NCBI RefSeq assembly: GCF_900220975.1
Contig: NZ_OBQD01000015.1
Span: 62,001 to 126,000, forward strand
Origin: Rhizobium subbaraonis
Lineage (GTDB): Bacteria; Pseudomonadota; Alphaproteobacteria; Rhizobiales; Rhizobiaceae
Length of the DNA: 64,000 nt
Direction: 5' to 3'
Shown here: piece after piece, positions 35,727 to 46,336 of the stretch
Layout of the letters: each line of letters begins with the position of its first letter
How positions within the stretch are numbered: position 1 is the first letter of the stretch
Position numbers and translations under genes: made by a program
The notes under the pieces: generated by a model
Databases searched by the model: none
What the model was told of the DNA's origin: nothing
What the model saw: only the letters and a program-made list of their open reading frames with translations

Positions 35727-38258
35727 ATGTTCATCGACAGGGTGCTTGCCCGCTTCAAGATTCAGACCAAGGTCGTTCTCTTCATTCTTCCTTTCGTCGT
35801 CAGCATCAGCGCCGTGGGCCTCACCGGCCTCTATGCTTCGGGCATGCTGCAGGGACGCATGGAAATCTCAAACAGCGTGCTGCAGTCGCTGAGCGGCTTC
35901 AAGGACGTCTATGCGGGAATGAACGCGTTCCTGCAGCAGACGTCTGAGGAGACGCGTGACGCCGTAACCAGAACGATCGACGCGCAGCAGGAGTTGCTGG
36001 CGGATACATTTGCCCAGGTCGAGGACGAGGCCGGACGGCGGCAGCTGCAGGAGGCCGTCGACGGCAGCACGATGATCGGCGAGCGCGTCGGCCAGCTCTG
36101 GACGCTGTACGAAAACGAACTCGCCTTGCGCCGGTCGATGGAAATGAGCCTCGCCAGCCTGCTCGGCGAGCAGATGAAGGTGCTGGAGGAGGCGACCCGC
36201 ATCGAGCGGGGCGTACGCAAGGACGAAGAGGCGGCAAAGACCCTGCTGCGTGAGGCGGAGCGTCTGAAATCCGCAAGCGACGCGCTGAACGCGTTTTCGG
36301 CAAGCTTTTCCCGGGCACCCGACGCCGAACAGAAGATCAAGGTTGCCGCCGACGCGCAGGCAGAGCTGGTCAAGCTGACGCGCCGTGTCCGCACCGGCCT
36401 TCCTGCCAACCAGAAGGCTGTCCACGAGACGTTCGAGAAGACGGTGGACGAGATCGGCAAGCTTTCCGCCAGCGGCGACAAGAGCGAGGAAAATGCAGCG
36501 GCGATCGGCCGCCTCATCGCGCGCTTCCGCCAGACAGGGATCCAGCTGCAGAGTGCTGCCGCCCTGAAGATGCGCGACGCGACGATCACCTTTTCAAAGC
36601 TCGATGCGCCGCTGGTCAAGGCTGGCGCGCTGCTGGCCGTCACGCGCAAGCTCGTGAATTCGGCCTACTCGATCCGGATCGCCGCCGCCGGTTTCCTGCA
36701 GCGGCCCGACCAGGCGGGACGCGACAGGCTCGTGCGCGAGTTCAAGGTGATGGAGGCCGATGTCCAGAGCCTGTCCAATACCGCGGCCGAACTCCCCTTC
36801 TTCGAGAAGCTGATCGCCTCGCTGGCGCCGATGATCCGGCAGATGGACGAGGACAGCGCTGCCCTGGTCGAGATCAGCCACAAGCGCGAGGCCGAGTTTG
36901 CCGCCGCTGCCGCCGACATCGACCGGATCTGGGGGCAGATGACCGCCTTTGCGGAAGGCCAGAAGAACAATGCCTCCGTCGAGAGCGAGAAGGCGAACCA
37001 GGTGTCGGTGTTGGCCACGGTTTCGGGCATCGTGATCGCGCTGCTTGCCGGCGGTGCCCTGGTGCTGACGCTGAAGGGGCCGATCGGCCAGATCACGGCG
37101 GCAATGCGCCGGCTGGCCGACGGCGTGCTCGATACCGCCATCGACGGCGGCGCGCGCCGCGACGAGATCGGCGACATGGCCCGTGCGCTCGGCGTGTTCA
37201 AGGAAAACGCCCTGTCGAAGATCCGCATCGAGGCGGAGAGCGAGCAGCAGCGCACGGCGGCCGATGCGGAACGGGAGAAGAACGACGCGGAGAAGCGCGA
37301 ACTGGATCACCAGATCGATTTTGCCGTGAACGCGCTCGCTGCAGGTCTCGGCAGGCTGGCGCAGGGCGACCTGTCCCGCCAGATCGATACCCCGTTCACC
37401 GGCCGACTGGAGCAGCTTCGGCAGGACTTCAACGTGTCGCTGACACGTCTGCAGGACACGCTCGGCCAGATCCGCAACAACGCCTTGTCGATCCAGCAGA
37501 GCGGTGCCGAACTGCGCGGCTCTTCCGACCAGCTTTCCAAGCGCACGGAAGCGCAGGCCGCTTCGCTCGAGGAAACCGCCGCAGCCGTCGACCAGATCAC
37601 GGTGACGGTCAAAGCGTCGGCAGAGCGGGCCCATGAGGCCAACGCCGTCGTCGTCGAGACCAAACGCAACGCCGACAGCTCGGCCGCCGTCGTCGGCAAC
37701 GCCATCTCGGCCATGGGCCGCATCGAGGATGCGTCTCGCAAGATCGAGCAGATCATCGAGGTGATCGACGACATCGCCTTCCAGACCAACCTTCTCGCGC
37801 TGAATGCCGGTATCGAGGCAGCGCGTGCGGGCGAGGCTGGCAAAGGCTTCGCCGTCGTCGCGCAGGAGGTCCGGGAGTTGGCGCAGCGTTCGGCCGAAGC
37901 CGCCCGCGAGATCAAGGTCCTGATCGAGAAGTCCACGCAGGAGGTCAACGCCGGCGCAAGGCTGGTGCAGGAGACGGGCTCGGTGCTGGCGTCGATCAGC
38001 CAGCAGATCGTATCGGTCAGCCAGCATGTGGACATGATGGCGACAGCCAGCCGCGACCAGGCCGTGGCGCTGAACGAGGTCAACGGTTCGGTCAACCAGA
38101 TGGACCAGATGACCCAGCAGAACGCAGCCATGGTGGAGACGACCACGGTCGCCTGCCGCCAGCTTTCGAGCGAGGCCGACACTTTGATGATGCTTGTCGA
38201 GCAGTTCCGGCTGGAGGCTGCCGACGCCCGCAAGTACCCGACCTACGAAGCGGCCTGA
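35727..38258 (+). CDS. Methyl-accepting chemotaxis protein with large helical periplasmic domain (McpZ-like)
   Basis: A chemoreceptor of 843 residues. Membrane helix 1 is at about residues 15-38 and helix 2 at about 425-447, framing a periplasmic domain of nearly 390 residues that is rich in Ala, Glu, Lys and Leu and looks wholly helical, unlike Cache or four-helix receptors. Two HAMP segments follow ([31 protein letters not shown]), then the signalling tip [20 protein letters not shown]. No CheR-docking pentapeptide ends the protein. The layout matches the Sinorhizobium receptor McpZ, known for a novel helical sensor fold; I infer orthology. GGGAG precedes the ATG. Confidence 0.85.
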   Translation: MFIDRVLARFKIQTKVVLFILPFVVSISAVGLTGLYASGMLQGRMEISNSVLQSLSGFKDVYAGMNAFLQQTSEETRDAVTRTIDAQQELLADTFAQVEDEAGRRQLQEAVDGSTMIGERVGQLWTLYENELALRRSMEMSLASLLGEQMKVLEEATRIERGVRKDEEAAKTLLREAERLKSASDALNAFSASFSRAPDAEQKIKVAADAQAELVKLTRRVRTGLPANQKAVHETFEKTVDEIGKLSASGDKSEENAAAIGRLIARFRQTGIQLQSAAALKMRDATITFSKLDAPLVKAGALLAVTRKLVNSAYSIRIAAAGFLQRPDQAGRDRLVREFKVMEADVQSLSNTAAELPFFEKLIASLAPMIRQMDEDSAALVEISHKREAEFAAAAADIDRIWGQMTAFAEGQKNNASVESEKANQVSVLATVSGIVIALLAGGALVLTLKGPIGQITAAMRRLADGVLDTAIDGGARRDEIGDMARALGVFKENALSKIRIEAESEQQRTAADAEREKNDAEKRELDHQIDFAVNALAAGLGRLAQGDLSRQIDTPFTGRLEQLRQDFNVSLTRLQDTLGQIRNNALSIQQSGAELRGSSDQLSKRTEAQAASLEETAAAVDQITVTVKASAERAHEANAVVVETKRNADSSAAVVGNAISAMGRIEDASRKIEQIIEVIDDIAFQTNLLALNAGIEAARAGEAGKGFAVVAQEVRELAQRSAEAAREIKVLIEKSTQEVNAGARLVQETGSVLASISQQIVSVSQHVDMMATASRDQAVALNEVNGSVNQMDQMTQQNAAMVETTTVACRQLSSEADTLMMLVEQFRLEAADARKYPTYEAA

Positions 38259-38283
38259 TCGTCGCGCAGCTCTGTTTCCTCGA

Positions 38284-38317
38284 AACGCCGTCCCGCAGCC
38301 ATGTGGGGCGGCGTTTT
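38284..38317 (+). terminator. Terminator after the first chemoreceptor gene
   Basis: An 11-bp stem with one G-U pair, outer arms AACGCCG (38284-38290) and CGGCGTT (38309-38315), is followed by TT. It lies 25 bp after the stop. Confidence 0.65.
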
Positions 38318-38441
38318 GCGTGCTTGCCTGCCGTCGAGCGGCGGAAAAGCGGAATTGTCAATTGTCAGACTTAAGGCGCAACCTTCAGTTTTTCTTATCA
38401 AGTGCAGCCTAAGCTAAGCTCTCGATATCCAGGAGTGTCTT

Positions 38442-40280
38442 ATGTTTCGAATGGTCAGGACCTCGATCGCTGCTCAGTATGTGGCCATGACGATCGGTCT
38501 CATCTTTCTCACCGGTGCGGTCATCGTCGGCGTCATGCACTACAACCTGCGCCAGTACGTCCTGCAGGAGGCAGCCACCGATGCGCGGGACGCCAGCCGA
38601 AACATGGCGGTGCTGCTGGCGGGCGATATCGAGGGGTCGAAGATCGACATTGCGAGCGGAACACTCGTTTCAGTGCAGGCCGAATCGGTGTCGGACTTTG
38701 TCAACCACAGTCTCGTCGACCGGACGGCGCAATCGATCGCCGGCGTCGCCACCATCTTCCGCAGGGAGGGCGCCGACTATCTTCGCGTCTCCACCAACGT
38801 GAAGAAGGAAGACGGCAGCCGCGCAGTCGGCACCAGGCTTGCGGCCGATCACCCCGCCCAGGCTGCTCTTGCCAGAGGCGAGGCCTACTATGGTCCCGCC
38901 GAGCTGTTCGGCAAACAGTTCATGACCGGCTACTTCCCGATCAAGGCGCAAGGGGGAGCCAATGTCGGGACGATGTTCATCGGCATCCCCATGGAAGTCT
39001 ATTTTGCCAAGATCCACACGTTGCAGGTCATGGCGGTCGCGGCCGGGCTGTTTGCCCTGCTTGCCTTCGGCGCTTTGGCTTATGCCACCGTGAGGCGTTC
39101 GGTGCGGCCGTTGCGTTCGCTCATCGCTGCAGTGCGTGACATTGCCGATGGACGGCTTGAGGCCGAGGTCCCCTGTCTTGATAAAGCCAACGAGTTCGGC
39201 CAGATCGCCCGCGCCCTCGAGGTCTTCCGTGACAATGCCGTGCGCAAGATCTCGGCCGAGCGCGAGGCCGCTGCCCGGCAGGAAGAAGCGGCCCGGGAGC
39301 GGACGCGCGCGGATGGTGAAAAGCAGCAGACCGACCGCGAGATCTCTTTCGCGGTTGACGAACTTGCCACAGGCCTTGGCCGCCTGGCACAGGGTGACGT
39401 CTCCCGTGGTATCGACAGCCCGTTTGCAGGGCGGCTCGACGATCTGCGTCGCGACTTCAACGCTTCGCTCGCGCGGCTTCAGGATACGCTGTTGCAGATT
39501 CGCGCCAACGCGGCGTCGATCCAGCAAAGCGGTGGCGACATGCGGCAGTCCGCCGAAGCCTTGTCGCGGCGAACGGAGTCCCAGGCCGCCTCGCTGGAGG
39601 AGACCGCTGCCGCGGTCGAGGAGATCACCGTGACCGTCCGCGCTTCCGCCGATCGGGCGCAGGAAGCCAACCTCCGGGTCACGGAGACGCGCCGGACCGC
39701 GGACGAATCCGGCCTCGTCGTCTCCAGCGCGATCGCTGCGATGGGCCGCATCGAAGAGGCCTCGCGCAAGATCGAGCAGATCATCGAGGTGATCGACGAT
39801 ATCGCCTTCCAGACCAACCTCCTGGCTCTGAACGCAGGCATAGAGGCGGCGCGCGCCGGCGATGCCGGCAAGGGGTTTGCCGTCGTTGCACAGGAGGTGC
39901 GCGAACTCGCCCAGCGCTCCGCCGAGGCGGCGCGGGAGATCAAGTCCCTGATCGAGCGTTCGACGCAGGAGGTGGAGGCGGGCTCCCGCCTCGTTCAGGA
40001 TACCGGTGCCGTGCTTTCCACGATCAGTGCGCAGGTGGCAGCCGTCAGCCAGCACGTCGAGACCATTGCCACGGCCAGCCGCGATCAGTCCGCAGCGCTG
40101 CAGGAGGTCAATACGTCCGTCAACCACATGGACCAGATGACCCAGCAGAACGCCTCCATGGTGGAGAGCACGAGTGCCTCCAGCCGCAAGCTCGCGGACG
40201 AGGCCGACGCACTGATGGCGCTGGTCGCGCAGTTCCGCCTGGCAGAGCAAGGCAGCGCGGCGCGGAGGTACGCCGCCTGA
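38442..40280 (+). CDS. Methyl-accepting chemotaxis protein with single Cache sensor
   Basis: A 612-residue chemoreceptor. Helix 1 is at about residues 11-34, then a periplasmic domain of about 155 residues resembling a single Cache fold ([53 protein letters not shown]), helix 2 at about 191-212, two HAMP segments and the signalling domain with [20 protein letters not shown]. The cytoplasmic half is very similar to that of the preceding receptor, while the sensors are unrelated, so this looks like an old tandem pair with one sensor exchanged. GGAGTG precedes the ATG. The ligand is unknown. Confidence 0.92.
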   Translation: MFRMVRTSIAAQYVAMTIGLIFLTGAVIVGVMHYNLRQYVLQEAATDARDASRNMAVLLAGDIEGSKIDIASGTLVSVQAESVSDFVNHSLVDRTAQSIAGVATIFRREGADYLRVSTNVKKEDGSRAVGTRLAADHPAQAALARGEAYYGPAELFGKQFMTGYFPIKAQGGANVGTMFIGIPMEVYFAKIHTLQVMAVAAGLFALLAFGALAYATVRRSVRPLRSLIAAVRDIADGRLEAEVPCLDKANEFGQIARALEVFRDNAVRKISAEREAAARQEEAARERTRADGEKQQTDREISFAVDELATGLGRLAQGDVSRGIDSPFAGRLDDLRRDFNASLARLQDTLLQIRANAASIQQSGGDMRQSAEALSRRTESQAASLEETAAAVEEITVTVRASADRAQEANLRVTETRRTADESGLVVSSAIAAMGRIEEASRKIEQIIEVIDDIAFQTNLLALNAGIEAARAGDAGKGFAVVAQEVRELAQRSAEAAREIKSLIERSTQEVEAGSRLVQDTGAVLSTISAQVAAVSQHVETIATASRDQSAALQEVNTSVNHMDQMTQQNASMVESTSASSRKLADEADALMALVAQFRLAEQGSAARRYAA

Positions 40281-40346
40281 AGCACCAGTGGCTGCGGATG
40301 GTCCGGATATAGAAGTGAAGAAGCAACTGACCCGTCCGGGCAACCG

Positions 40347-41438
40347 CTACTCCAGCAGCCGTGCCACGAGCGCGGCCTGGGAACTGACCTCGAGCTTCCT
40401 GAAAATGTTCTTCACATGCGAGCGCACGGTCTCGTAGCTGAGGCCGCCGCCGAGGGCGATCTCTTTCAGCGACAGGCCCGCGGCGATTGCCGAGGAAATC
40501 TCCGCCTCCTTCGGCGTCAGCCGGTAGCGGGCCTGGATGTGCTCACATCTCTGGTGCGCGGCAGCGCCCGGTTCGATGATGACGGCCACCGTCGGACCGT
40601 TGAGGAGTTCGGTGAAAGGATCGGACTTCATGCGCAAGAGCGTCAGCTTGTAATTCGCTCCGGTGGCGGATTTCTCCACCGCGACGTAGGGCTTATGCTG
40701 CAATCCCTGCCGTGACAGCAGAAATCTCAGCGTTTCCGCGGCTCGCTCGCTTTTCAGTGCAAGCTTGCCGCCTGCCGTCACCGTCGCCGCTTCTCCCTCC
40801 GCGATCATGCATTGCGCCCGGTCGTTCAGCGTGCGGATGCTTCCCCTCTCGGAGACGTATATCAGGCCCGCGCCGATCGCTTCGAAAAGCGCATGCCCTG
40901 CGCGCCATTCGCCGGACACCAGATCGCCCCGCCGGGCGAAATCGACCGCGCGCCTGAGATGCGGGGCAAGCTCGGTATAGAGCCCGGCTGCATTGTGATT
41001 GAAGTCGCTGTCGGTGGAGGAGGTGCAGGTGGAGAGGATGAAGGTGCGGGTATCGTCTCGCACGATGGTGACGCCGATGCTTGTCTCGCAGCCGGTCTGG
41101 CTCTTGAGCCAGTCGTTGTAGAACTCCGTCTTGGCCAGTTCCGCGCGCGGGACGATGCTCTCCGCGGTCAAGCCCTGGCCGACCGGCACCGATAGCGTTC
41201 CGGGCACCCAGGGGTTGATGGCAGCGAAATGCCGGTGGAACTGGTCAAGTTCGTGGCTGCTGAAGCCGGATACGTAGCCGACATGGGCAACCGGCGAACC
41301 GATGTCCTGGTAGTGAAAGGCGGACTTGCCGTTTGGCAGGGTCGTCGCAAGCCGATCGAGAAAGTCCTGCCAGCTGCATTCGCCAAACAGGCTGCCATAG
41401 ATCAGATCAGTCAGTTCTGCCGAACTTGCCACCGCCAT
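40347..41438 (-). CDS. LuxR-type transcriptional regulator
   Basis: The protein is 363 residues from the chosen ATG at 41438; a TTG at 41477 would add 13 residues and overlap the GGAGG site. The C-terminus is a LuxR/GerE helix-turn-helix: YRLTPKEAEISSAIAAGLSL, KEIALGGGLSYETVRSHVKN, IFRKLEVSSQAALVARLLE. The N-terminal 250 residues suggest a PAS/GAF-like sensor (FHYQDIGSPVAHVGYVSGFS; GLIYVSERGSIRTLNDRAQC) and lack acyl-homoserine-lactone-binding features that I can recognise. It is transcribed in the same direction as aceA and the small gene, and its targets are unknown. Confidence 0.85.
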   Translation of the reverse strand: MAVASSAELTDLIYGSLFGECSWQDFLDRLATTLPNGKSAFHYQDIGSPVAHVGYVSGFSSHELDQFHRHFAAINPWVPGTLSVPVGQGLTAESIVPRAELAKTEFYNDWLKSQTGCETSIGVTIVRDDTRTFILSTCTSSTDSDFNHNAAGLYTELAPHLRRAVDFARRGDLVSGEWRAGHALFEAIGAGLIYVSERGSIRTLNDRAQCMIAEGEAATVTAGGKLALKSERAAETLRFLLSRQGLQHKPYVAVEKSATGANYKLTLLRMKSDPFTELLNGPTVAVIIEPGAAAHQRCEHIQARYRLTPKEAEISSAIAAGLSLKEIALGGGLSYETVRSHVKNIFRKLEVSSQAALVARLLE

Positions 41439-41615
41439 CTGCGACCCGACATTCCTCCGCCTTGATGCTGAACTCAATTAAAGGGGTATTATGGTCGGTT
41501 GTGCAATCAAAAAGACCGGCGCGAGCTGCGGCCTGCGTGGACGGCGATAGTCACGCAGGCGAGCCGGAGAGAGTTCCGGCCCGCCACGCAGTCTGAGGTC
41601 ATCCGCCAGCGGACG

Positions 41616-41855
41616 TCACGCCCGGCCCTGGGTGACGATCACGGGGATGAGAAGGTCGCCCCAGTTGCCGTCGCCGCCGTGGTGGCGAGCCGAACGCACG
41701 AGCTCGACAGAGACCCCGGCCTCTACGGCCTTCATCACGGCATGGTTCAGGCGGTGAAGATCGTTCGCGACCATGCGGATCAGCGCCTGCTGGTCCGGCG
41801 TCATCGCCGAGGATTGTTCCTCTGCTCTTTCCTTCACACGGGTCTGGACGGTCAT
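41616..41855 (-). CDS. Small conserved protein downstream of aceA
   Basis: A 79-residue frame starts at 41855 after AAGAGGAGAAA, a strong ribosome-binding site. It is a helical soluble protein: TPDQQALIRMVANDLHRLNH, AVMKAVEAGVSVELVRSARH, then HGGDGNWGDLLIPVIVTQGR. I do not recognise its function. It lies 128 bp after aceA on the same strand, with a palindromic element between, so it may be co-transcribed and have a role related to the glyoxylate cycle. Confidence 0.65.
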   Translation of the reverse strand: MTVQTRVKERAEEQSSAMTPDQQALIRMVANDLHRLNHAVMKAVEAGVSVELVRSARHHGGDGNWGDLLIPVIVTQGRA

Positions 41856-41920
41856 GGCATTTCTCCTCTTTTGATCGGGGTTCTTGAAAGTTTGGTCCTG
41901 GGGGTGCGCTTTACGTCTCT

Positions 41921-41946
41921 GCCTCTCCCCGAATGCGGGGAGAGGC
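41921..41946. repeat. Palindromic intergenic element after aceA
   Basis: Perfect 11-bp arms GCCTCTCCCCG (41921-41931) and CGGGGAGAGGC (41936-41946) with loop AATG. CTCTCCCC/GGGGAGAG palindromes occur as dispersed intergenic repeats in many rhizobial genomes, so this is probably a member of such a family. It could also stabilise or end the aceA mRNA. Confidence 0.6.
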
Positions 41947-41983
41947 GGGGGCGAGGGCGCGATCTCGCCTCCTGATCTGCCGT

Positions 41984-43273
<1,290 letters not shown>

Positions 43274-43340
43274 ATAATCCATCCTCCATGTCGAACTCTT
43301 GTTGCCTGCGCCACTCGCTGATTTGCGAATTGCCGGAAGG

Positions 43341-43362
43341 CGATGTGAAAATATTTACATCG
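43341..43362. promoter_or_regulatory. Operator-like palindrome between aceA and the RamB/ScfR-like gene
   Basis: Arms CGATGT (43341-43346) and ACATCG (43357-43362) enclose an AT-rich centre GAAAATATTT; 9 of 11 positions are symmetric. It lies about 70 bp before the aceA start in the divergent control region, a good place for the regulator to bind. Confidence 0.55.
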
Positions 43363-43428
43363 CAGCGCAAAAATCTTCGAGGGGAAATGAATAATCAAGC
43401 TATGGAAACGGGTTAACATGTATCCGAC

Positions 43429-43457
43429 TTGACAAGCGCCAGCTGTAAAATTGTAAA
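43429..43457 (+). promoter_or_regulatory. Candidate promoter of the RamB/ScfR-like gene
   Basis: TTGACA (43429-43434) and TGTAAA (43452-43457) are spaced by 17 bp, a perfect -35 and a 4-of-6 -10. The ATG of the regulator is 55 bp further on. Confidence 0.5.
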
Positions 43458-43512
43458 TAATGTAAAAGCGTCGATCGATGCAAACGATGCTGCGAGTGTC
43501 AAAGGATTGACA

Positions 43513-44928
43513 ATGGCCGAGAACAAGATCTTTGCGGGCCCGAAGGTCCGCCGCATCCGCAACACGCTCGGGCTGACGCAGACGGCCATGGCGGAAGCGC
43601 TGTCGATCTCGCCCTCCTATCTCAACCTGATCGAGCGGAACCAGCGGCCGCTGACGGTGCAGCTGCTGTTGCGGCTCGCATCCGTCTACAAGGTCGACAT
43701 CGAGGATCTCCAGGGCGAGGCGGGCGGCAGCATCCGGCAATTGCGCGACGTGTTCGCAGACCCGCTTCTCTCCGGCGAATTGCCGGGCGATCTGGAACTG
43801 GTCGAGGTGGCCGAAGCCGCGCCGAATGTTGCCGGCGGCATTCTCAAGCTCTACCGCGCCTATCGCGAGCAGGCGTCGCGCCTTTCCGATCTCGCCGATC
43901 TCCTGGCGAGCGAGGGGCGGGCGACTGCGATCGCCGGCGCACGCCTGCCGATGGACGAGGTGCGCGAGGCGCTGGAGCAGCGGGCGAACTACTTCGACGG
44001 TATCGATGTGGCCGCGGAGGCCTTCCATGCAGCACTTGCTCCGGGCGACGATCTGCTGGGCGCGCTCAAGACGTGGCTGAGAAAGGAGCACGGTGTGGTC
44101 GTGCGCGTGCTGCCGATCCATACGATGCCGACCCTGCGCCGGCGGTTCGATCGGCATTCCATGCGCCTGTTCCTGTCGGAGCGGCTTTCGCATCACGGCC
44201 AGCTGGGCGAGGTGGCGATGGAGGTGGCGCAGATCGCATTGAATGACCAGATTGCGCAGGCGCTGGGCGGTCTCGCGCTATCCGGCAGCGAGGCGCGCCG
44301 GATCGCCCGCTTCGAGCTCGCCAGATACGGCGCCCACGCCCTGATGATGCCCTACGATGCCTTTTTCGCCGCCGCCCAGCGGGCGCGTTTCGATCTCGAC
44401 GTCTTGCGGGCGCGCTTTGCGGTTTCCTTCGAACAGGTGGCAAACCGGCTGACCACGCTGCAGCGTCAGGGGCAGGCGGCGATCCCCTTCTTCCTGCTGG
44501 AGGTGGACAATGCCGGTCACCGCCTGCGCCGGGCGGGCGCACAGGGCTTCCCGCAGGCACGCTTCGGCGGCGGGTGTCCCAAGCTCAATGTGCATGCTGC
44601 CTTTGCGCAGCCGGGACAGATCCTCGTCGACCGCCTCGAAATGCCTGACGGGTTCGGCTTTCTCGCCTTGTCGAGAACCGTCGAAGGCCCGCAGGCCACG
44701 TTCGGCGAACGGGTGCGGCGCACGGCGATCCTTGTTGGTTGCGAGGCGTCCCTTGCAAAGGAAACGGTCTATGGGGAGGCGGTTGCAGCCCTCCCGCCGG
44801 TTGCCGCCGGAACCGCGTGTCGCTTCTGTGAACGACAGGGCTGTCTGGCCCGTGCCGAGCCGCCCGTGACGCGCCCTCTGGGGCTCGATGAGATGGTGGC
44901 CGGGCTCAGTCTCTTCGATTTTCAATGA
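43513..44928 (+). CDS. RamB/ScfR-like XRE-family regulator divergent from aceA
   Basis: The 471-residue protein has an N-terminal XRE helix-turn-helix (VRRIRNTLGLTQTAMAEALS, ISPSYLNLIERNQRPLTV), a central IrrE/ImmA-like region, and a C-terminal domain ending in a Cys motif ACRFCERQGC (about residues 434-443). This is the RamB/short-chain-acyl regulator family; RamB controls isocitrate lyase in corynebacteria, and the divergent aceA supports the same here. The central region keeps RLFLSERLSHHGQLGEVAME but no HExxH, so it is probably a sensor and not a peptidase. ATG 43513 begins the conserved part. Confidence 0.85.
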   Translation: MAENKIFAGPKVRRIRNTLGLTQTAMAEALSISPSYLNLIERNQRPLTVQLLLRLASVYKVDIEDLQGEAGGSIRQLRDVFADPLLSGELPGDLELVEVAEAAPNVAGGILKLYRAYREQASRLSDLADLLASEGRATAIAGARLPMDEVREALEQRANYFDGIDVAAEAFHAALAPGDDLLGALKTWLRKEHGVVVRVLPIHTMPTLRRRFDRHSMRLFLSERLSHHGQLGEVAMEVAQIALNDQIAQALGGLALSGSEARRIARFELARYGAHALMMPYDAFFAAAQRARFDLDVLRARFAVSFEQVANRLTTLQRQGQAAIPFFLLEVDNAGHRLRRAGAQGFPQARFGGGCPKLNVHAAFAQPGQILVDRLEMPDGFGFLALSRTVEGPQATFGERVRRTAILVGCEASLAKETVYGEAVAALPPVAAGTACRFCERQGCLARAEPPVTRPLGLDEMVAGLSLFDFQ

Positions 44929-45102
44929 ATTTCCGCTTGCATTCCGTTATCAAAGCGATTTCAAATATGATACGAATGGTGGGATTGTGATATCAAATTG
45001 ACAAAGCTTTACGTGAGAATGAAGCTTGTCGCGCGTTGAAAAAGAAAGATAATCAATAAAGAACCGCCACTCGGGGAACCGATAAAACTGGGAGTTACAT
45101 GC

Positions 45103-46203
45103 ATGAAAAGACGTAACCTTTTGGCGACCGCCGCTGTGATTGCCCTGAGCGCTGTGATTGGCGTGCAGGCCGAGGCGCAAGACAGAGTTGTCAATGTCTA
45201 CAACTGGTCCGATTACATAGATGAATCGATCCTGGCCGACTTCACCAAGGAGACCGGCATCAAGGTCGTCTACGACGTCTTTGATTCCAACGAGACGCTT
45301 GAAACCAAGCTGCTCGCCGGGGGCACCGGCTATGACGTCGTCGTACCTACCGGAAACTTCCTGCAGCGGCAGATTCAGGCCGGCGTCTTTCAGAAGCTGG
45401 ACAAGTCGAAGTTGCCGAACCTTTCCAACATGTGGGACGAAGTCTCGCAGCGCGTCGCAGCCTATGACCCGGGCAACGAATACGCCATCGACTATATGTG
45501 GGGCACCACCGGCATCGGCTATAACGTGAAGAAGGCCAAGGAGATCCTCGGCAGCGATGCGGCTCCGGGCTGGGACGTGATCTTCAATCCGGAGATCGCC
45601 GCGAAGTTCAAGGATTGCGGCATCTACGTTCTGGATACGGCTGACGAGATTGTTCCGGCGGCGTTGAACTACCTGGGCCTCGACCCCAATTCCAAGGACA
45701 CGGCCGATCTGGAAAAGGCCGGTGCGCTGCTGGAATCGGTGCGTCCGTTCATCCGCAAGTTCCACTCGTCGGAATACATCAACGCACTCGCCAACGGCGA
45801 CATCTGCCTGGCGCTCGGCTGGTCCGGCGACATCCTGCAGGCGCGCGACCGTGCGGCCGAGGCCGGCGCGGGTGTAGAGGTGAACTACACCATCCCCGAC
45901 GGCGGCGCCCTGATGTGGTTCGACATGATGGCGATCCCGACGGATGCCCCGCATGTCGAGGAGGCGCATGAGTTCATCAACTACATCATGAGGCCGGAAG
46001 TCGCGGCCAAGGCGTCGAACTACATCTTCTACGCAAACGGCAACAAGGCGTCGCAGGCCTTCATCGACAAGGAGATCATCGACGATCCGGCGATCTATCC
46101 GCCGGAAGACGTGATGAAGAAGCTCTACACGAAGCTGCCCTACGATCCGAAGACGCAGCGGGTTGTGACCCGCATCTGGACCAAGGTCGTCACCGGCCAG
46201 TAA
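45103..46203 (+). CDS. potF: Polyamine ABC transporter, substrate-binding protein PotF
   Basis: The 366-residue protein is a spermidine/putrescine-binding protein of the PotD/PotF family. A signal peptide (KRRNLLATAAVIALSAVIGV, cut after QAEAQ) is followed by VVNVYNWSDYIDESILADFT, LAGGTGYDVVVPTGNFLQRQ, YMWGTTGIGYNVKKAKEILG and LGWSGDILQARDRAAEAGAG. It leads potFGHI. The upstream 174 bp are AT-rich with TGATATCA and TTGACA elements that may form the promoter. The exact polyamine cannot be assigned. Confidence 0.93.
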   Translation: MKRRNLLATAAVIALSAVIGVQAEAQDRVVNVYNWSDYIDESILADFTKETGIKVVYDVFDSNETLETKLLAGGTGYDVVVPTGNFLQRQIQAGVFQKLDKSKLPNLSNMWDEVSQRVAAYDPGNEYAIDYMWGTTGIGYNVKKAKEILGSDAAPGWDVIFNPEIAAKFKDCGIYVLDTADEIVPAALNYLGLDPNSKDTADLEKAGALLESVRPFIRKFHSSEYINALANGDICLALGWSGDILQARDRAAEAGAGVEVNYTIPDGGALMWFDMMAIPTDAPHVEEAHEFINYIMRPEVAAKASNYIFYANGNKASQAFIDKEIIDDPAIYPPEDVMKKLYTKLPYDPKTQRVVTRIWTKVVTGQ

Positions 46204-46336
46204 TGCACGAGATACAAATTGCCCGGATATCCTTCCGGGCAATTTGCTGTTGAGCGTCCAGTGCACGATAGGCGGTCGAAATCGACTTCCGGACGGGATC
46301 GTGCAGATATCGAACGAAAACAACCGGGGGCAGTCA

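Noticed and set aside
38670-40343. 557-codon - strand frame opposite the Cache chemoreceptor
   Set aside because: Antisense shadow of a clear chemoreceptor gene; the sequence is Gly/Arg/Asp/His-rich without motifs.
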